Shown: piece by piece, positions 62,670-64,000 of the stretch
How positions within the stretch are numbered: the stretch's first letter is position 1
How the letters are laid out: every line of letters begins with the position of its first letter
IMG/VR virus record: IMGVR_UViG_3300050132_000038
Location: 62,001-126,000 of that record
DNA from: a virus
Reading direction: 5' to 3' (one strand)
Length of the DNA stretch: 64,000 nt
The notes under the pieces: generated by a model
The model's database searches: none
Told to the model about the DNA's origin: nothing
The model's input: only the letters and a program-made list of their open reading frames with translations
Program-made: the position numbers and the translations under genes

Positions 62670-62942
62670 ATGAACCACCAGATACTAATAGACTTTGCAG
62701 TTGTAGTGGCCGGAACCTGCTTATACATAGTGGTCACCCGGCTGTTCTCTATGAACAGCACTACCAGCAAGGTCAACTTATACAACCGAGGTTACGTCCA
62801 CGCCGCGTCAACACTACTCCGGAACGAGAGTACCCCAGACTCCCTGCTAGAGCTTGCACATAATCCCTTCCACCAAAATGAATTCGACGAAGGTATAAAA
62901 CAAGCAGTGCATGACTTTATACACTATAGGGATATCTCATGA
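62670..62942 (+). CDS. small membrane-anchored hypothetical protein
   Basis: 90 residues. Residues 6-26 are a membrane helix (LIDFAVVVAGTCLYIVVTRL); the rest is soluble and helical (LYNRGYVHAASTLLRNESTP). GGAGGGTAGT ribosome site. Confidence 0.65.
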   Translation: MNHQILIDFAVVVAGTCLYIVVTRLFSMNSTTSKVNLYNRGYVHAASTLLRNESTPDSLLELAHNPFHQNEFDEGIKQAVHDFIHYRDIS

Positions 62943-63433
62943 CTGATCTTGAATTCAATCAAGATGGTTGCCCTCTGCTACCCGACACCGTCGCCGAGAT
63001 ACAGCGTAGAATTACCGAAGCGCTTGCTGTCCCTAACATCATGCTAGAGCCTTCCCACGGACCACTAACTGAATGGCTGATGGAAGTTTCTGAGCACTAC
63101 CTGGAGTCTATGAAGAACCAGAAGTCTATTGAGGACTTCTCAGTTAATGTGGGTACCCCTTACGTCGTCTACAAGTTTCGGATCACCAAGAAGGGTTATG
63201 TGATTGAGCACCGCCGGGATACCATAACGGGAGCTCTATCTGAACACCGTGCGGATTACTGGGCTTTGAAAGGCCGCCAAGGGCCGCATAAGAGTCGTAG
63301 GCTTCTACGTAGGCTTGCACGTCATACACTCGGTGAGTACGCACCTGTGGATATGTTTTTCACACCTGTAAAGCCTGCTGAGTATATTACCTTAAACCTA
63401 ACCATTGATAAAGACGGAGCAACGTATGAGTGA
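62939..63433 (+). CDS. hypothetical protein
   Basis: 164 residues, alpha/beta; helical front (AEIQRRITEALAVPNIMLEP) and a basic section (KGRQGPHKSRRLLRRLARHT). ATGA overlap upstream and eight-base overlap downstream. No family recognised. Confidence 0.65.
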   Translation: MTDLEFNQDGCPLLPDTVAEIQRRITEALAVPNIMLEPSHGPLTEWLMEVSEHYLESMKNQKSIEDFSVNVGTPYVVYKFRITKKGYVIEHRRDTITGALSEHRADYWALKGRQGPHKSRRLLRRLARHTLGEYAPVDMFFTPVKPAEYITLNLTIDKDGATYE

Positions 63434-63713
63434 CGACGCTGGCCTAGCAAAGATTAACCTCCTGGGCGCCTTACCCTACTTTCGGCACGCTGTTTCCGAA
63501 GCGAAGAAGCTCGGTCCGGCGCAGCTAGGTATAATCGCTGTACTACCTGATGGTTCTAAGAAGCTTGAAATCAGTTTCGACTGCGAGGAGTTCTTTAAGG
63601 ACCTCGCAATTGTTTTAGGTGCCGGCCCACAGACTGAGGAAGAAACAGTCAAAGCCGACGCCCTAAAGTTCGTACAAATCCACAACATTACATCCGGAGA
63701 AGCACATGAGTAA
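63426..63713 (+). CDS. hypothetical protein
   Basis: 95 residues from the ATG at 63426 (MSDDAGLAKINLLGALPYFR), beta centre (GIIAVLPDGSKKLEISFDCE), acidic end. ACGGAGCAACGT ribosome site. Confidence 0.65.
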   Translation: MSDDAGLAKINLLGALPYFRHAVSEAKKLGPAQLGIIAVLPDGSKKLEISFDCEEFFKDLAIVLGAGPQTEEETVKADALKFVQIHNITSGEAHE

Positions 63714-64000
63714 CGCAAGTAACTTGACCGCAATGATCGACAAGCTGGTAACGGAAAAGACCTTCACGATGGATGCTCTCCAGGCAATCCAGGAGCTGAA
63801 GGTTAAGGCAGAGCACCTTGAAGACTCCAATCTAAAGTTGGAAGCTCAACTCAAGGATTCCAAGGCAGAACGTAGCACCCTCAGTAACCAACTCGCGATG
63901 GCTAATGGTCTAGTAATAGACTGGAAGACCCGTGAGCAAGAATTGGTTAAGCGTGAACTGAAGGTCACTGAGCACGAGAAGACTGCAGCTGTTGCTAACG
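63706..64000 (+). CDS. coiled-coil protein, 3' end outside the window
   Basis: 98 codons are visible from the ATG at 63706 (MSNASNLTAMIDKLVTEKTF), with CCGGAGAAGCAC upstream, and the frame is still open at the edge. After residue 20 it is a continuous coiled coil (VKAEHLEDSNLKLEAQLKDS). The opening LVTEKTFTMDALQAIQELK is a phage pattern. Role unknown. Confidence 0.7.
   Translation, partial: MSNASNLTAMIDKLVTEKTFTMDALQAIQELKVKAEHLEDSNLKLEAQLKDSKAERSTLSNQLAMANGLVIDWKTREQELVKRELKVTEHEKTAAVAN

Noticed and set aside
1-64000. CRISPR array, rRNA, further tRNAs
   Set aside because: No regularly spaced repeats and no second cloverleaf with TTCGA-type arm found by eye.

Overview
This window looks like part of a large tailed-phage genome (jumbo-myovirus style). 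It holds about 125 tightly packed genes, mostly 30-250 codons, with frequent ATGA overlaps and strong Shine-Dalgarno sequences. It encodes a two-subunit phage type II topoisomerase, an RtcB RNA ligase, SbcD/gp47-type nucleases, HNH endonucleases, an Sm-like protein and one tRNA-Gln. There are no rRNA genes or host metabolic operons. Ala/Lys-rich histone-H1-like proteins hint at a betaproteobacterial host, but the host cannot be fixed from sequence alone.

Layout. From 1 to about 52.9 kb nearly all genes are on the minus strand. 0-2.2 kb: three genes with signal peptides. 2.3-9.8 kb: tRNA-Gln, a membrane bPH-domain protein, a sigma-like protein, an Sm-like protein and an HNH/RHH protein. 9.9-21.3 kb: nucleoid-like basic proteins, RtcB, both topoisomerase subunits (the large one split by a mini-intein) and a basic/acidic protein with an SSB-like tail. 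21.4-29.8 kb: many small unknowns, a J-domain protein, an RHH protein, a REP-associated transposase relative that has lost its catalytic residues, and an Acb2/Tad1-like putative anti-CBASS protein. 30.0-33.6 kb: an inverted plus-strand cassette of small modular, probably structural proteins, closed by a bidirectional terminator. 33.7-52.9 kb: minus strand again, with an AcpP-like acyl carrier protein, a likely 2OG-Fe(II) oxygenase, two paralogous Mre11/SbcD-type phosphoesterases, an HNH homing endonuclease and a possible replication initiator. 52.9-53.25 kb: a divergent AT-rich region with repeats and inverted repeats, a candidate origin/control region. 53.25-64 kb: plus-strand small genes, a second J-domain protein, a phosphoribosyltransferase and a third phosphoesterase.

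Regulation. A motif CTGTAAATA, close to the T4 late-promoter box TATAAATA, recurs about 20 times between genes and always points toward the downstream gene. Its TAA is often the stop codon of the upstream gene. Separately, a few intergenic regions carry good sigma70-type promoters with a shared ACGTGTTA(A/C)AAT core. A third recurrent element, AACTGAT..CCC..CGAAAAGGAA, forms the leader of several small genes. Rho-independent terminators are clear at several boundaries.

Most notable: (i) a 179-residue class-3-like mini-intein in the topoisomerase Toprim motif; (ii) a homing endonuclease whose last 30 residues copy the C-terminus of the neighbouring gp47-like nuclease; (iii) a domesticated, catalytically dead transposase; (iv) a phage acyl carrier protein with a C-terminal extension; (v) the candidate anti-CBASS sponge; and (vi) the repeat-rich 53-kb switch region next to a possible Rep gene.
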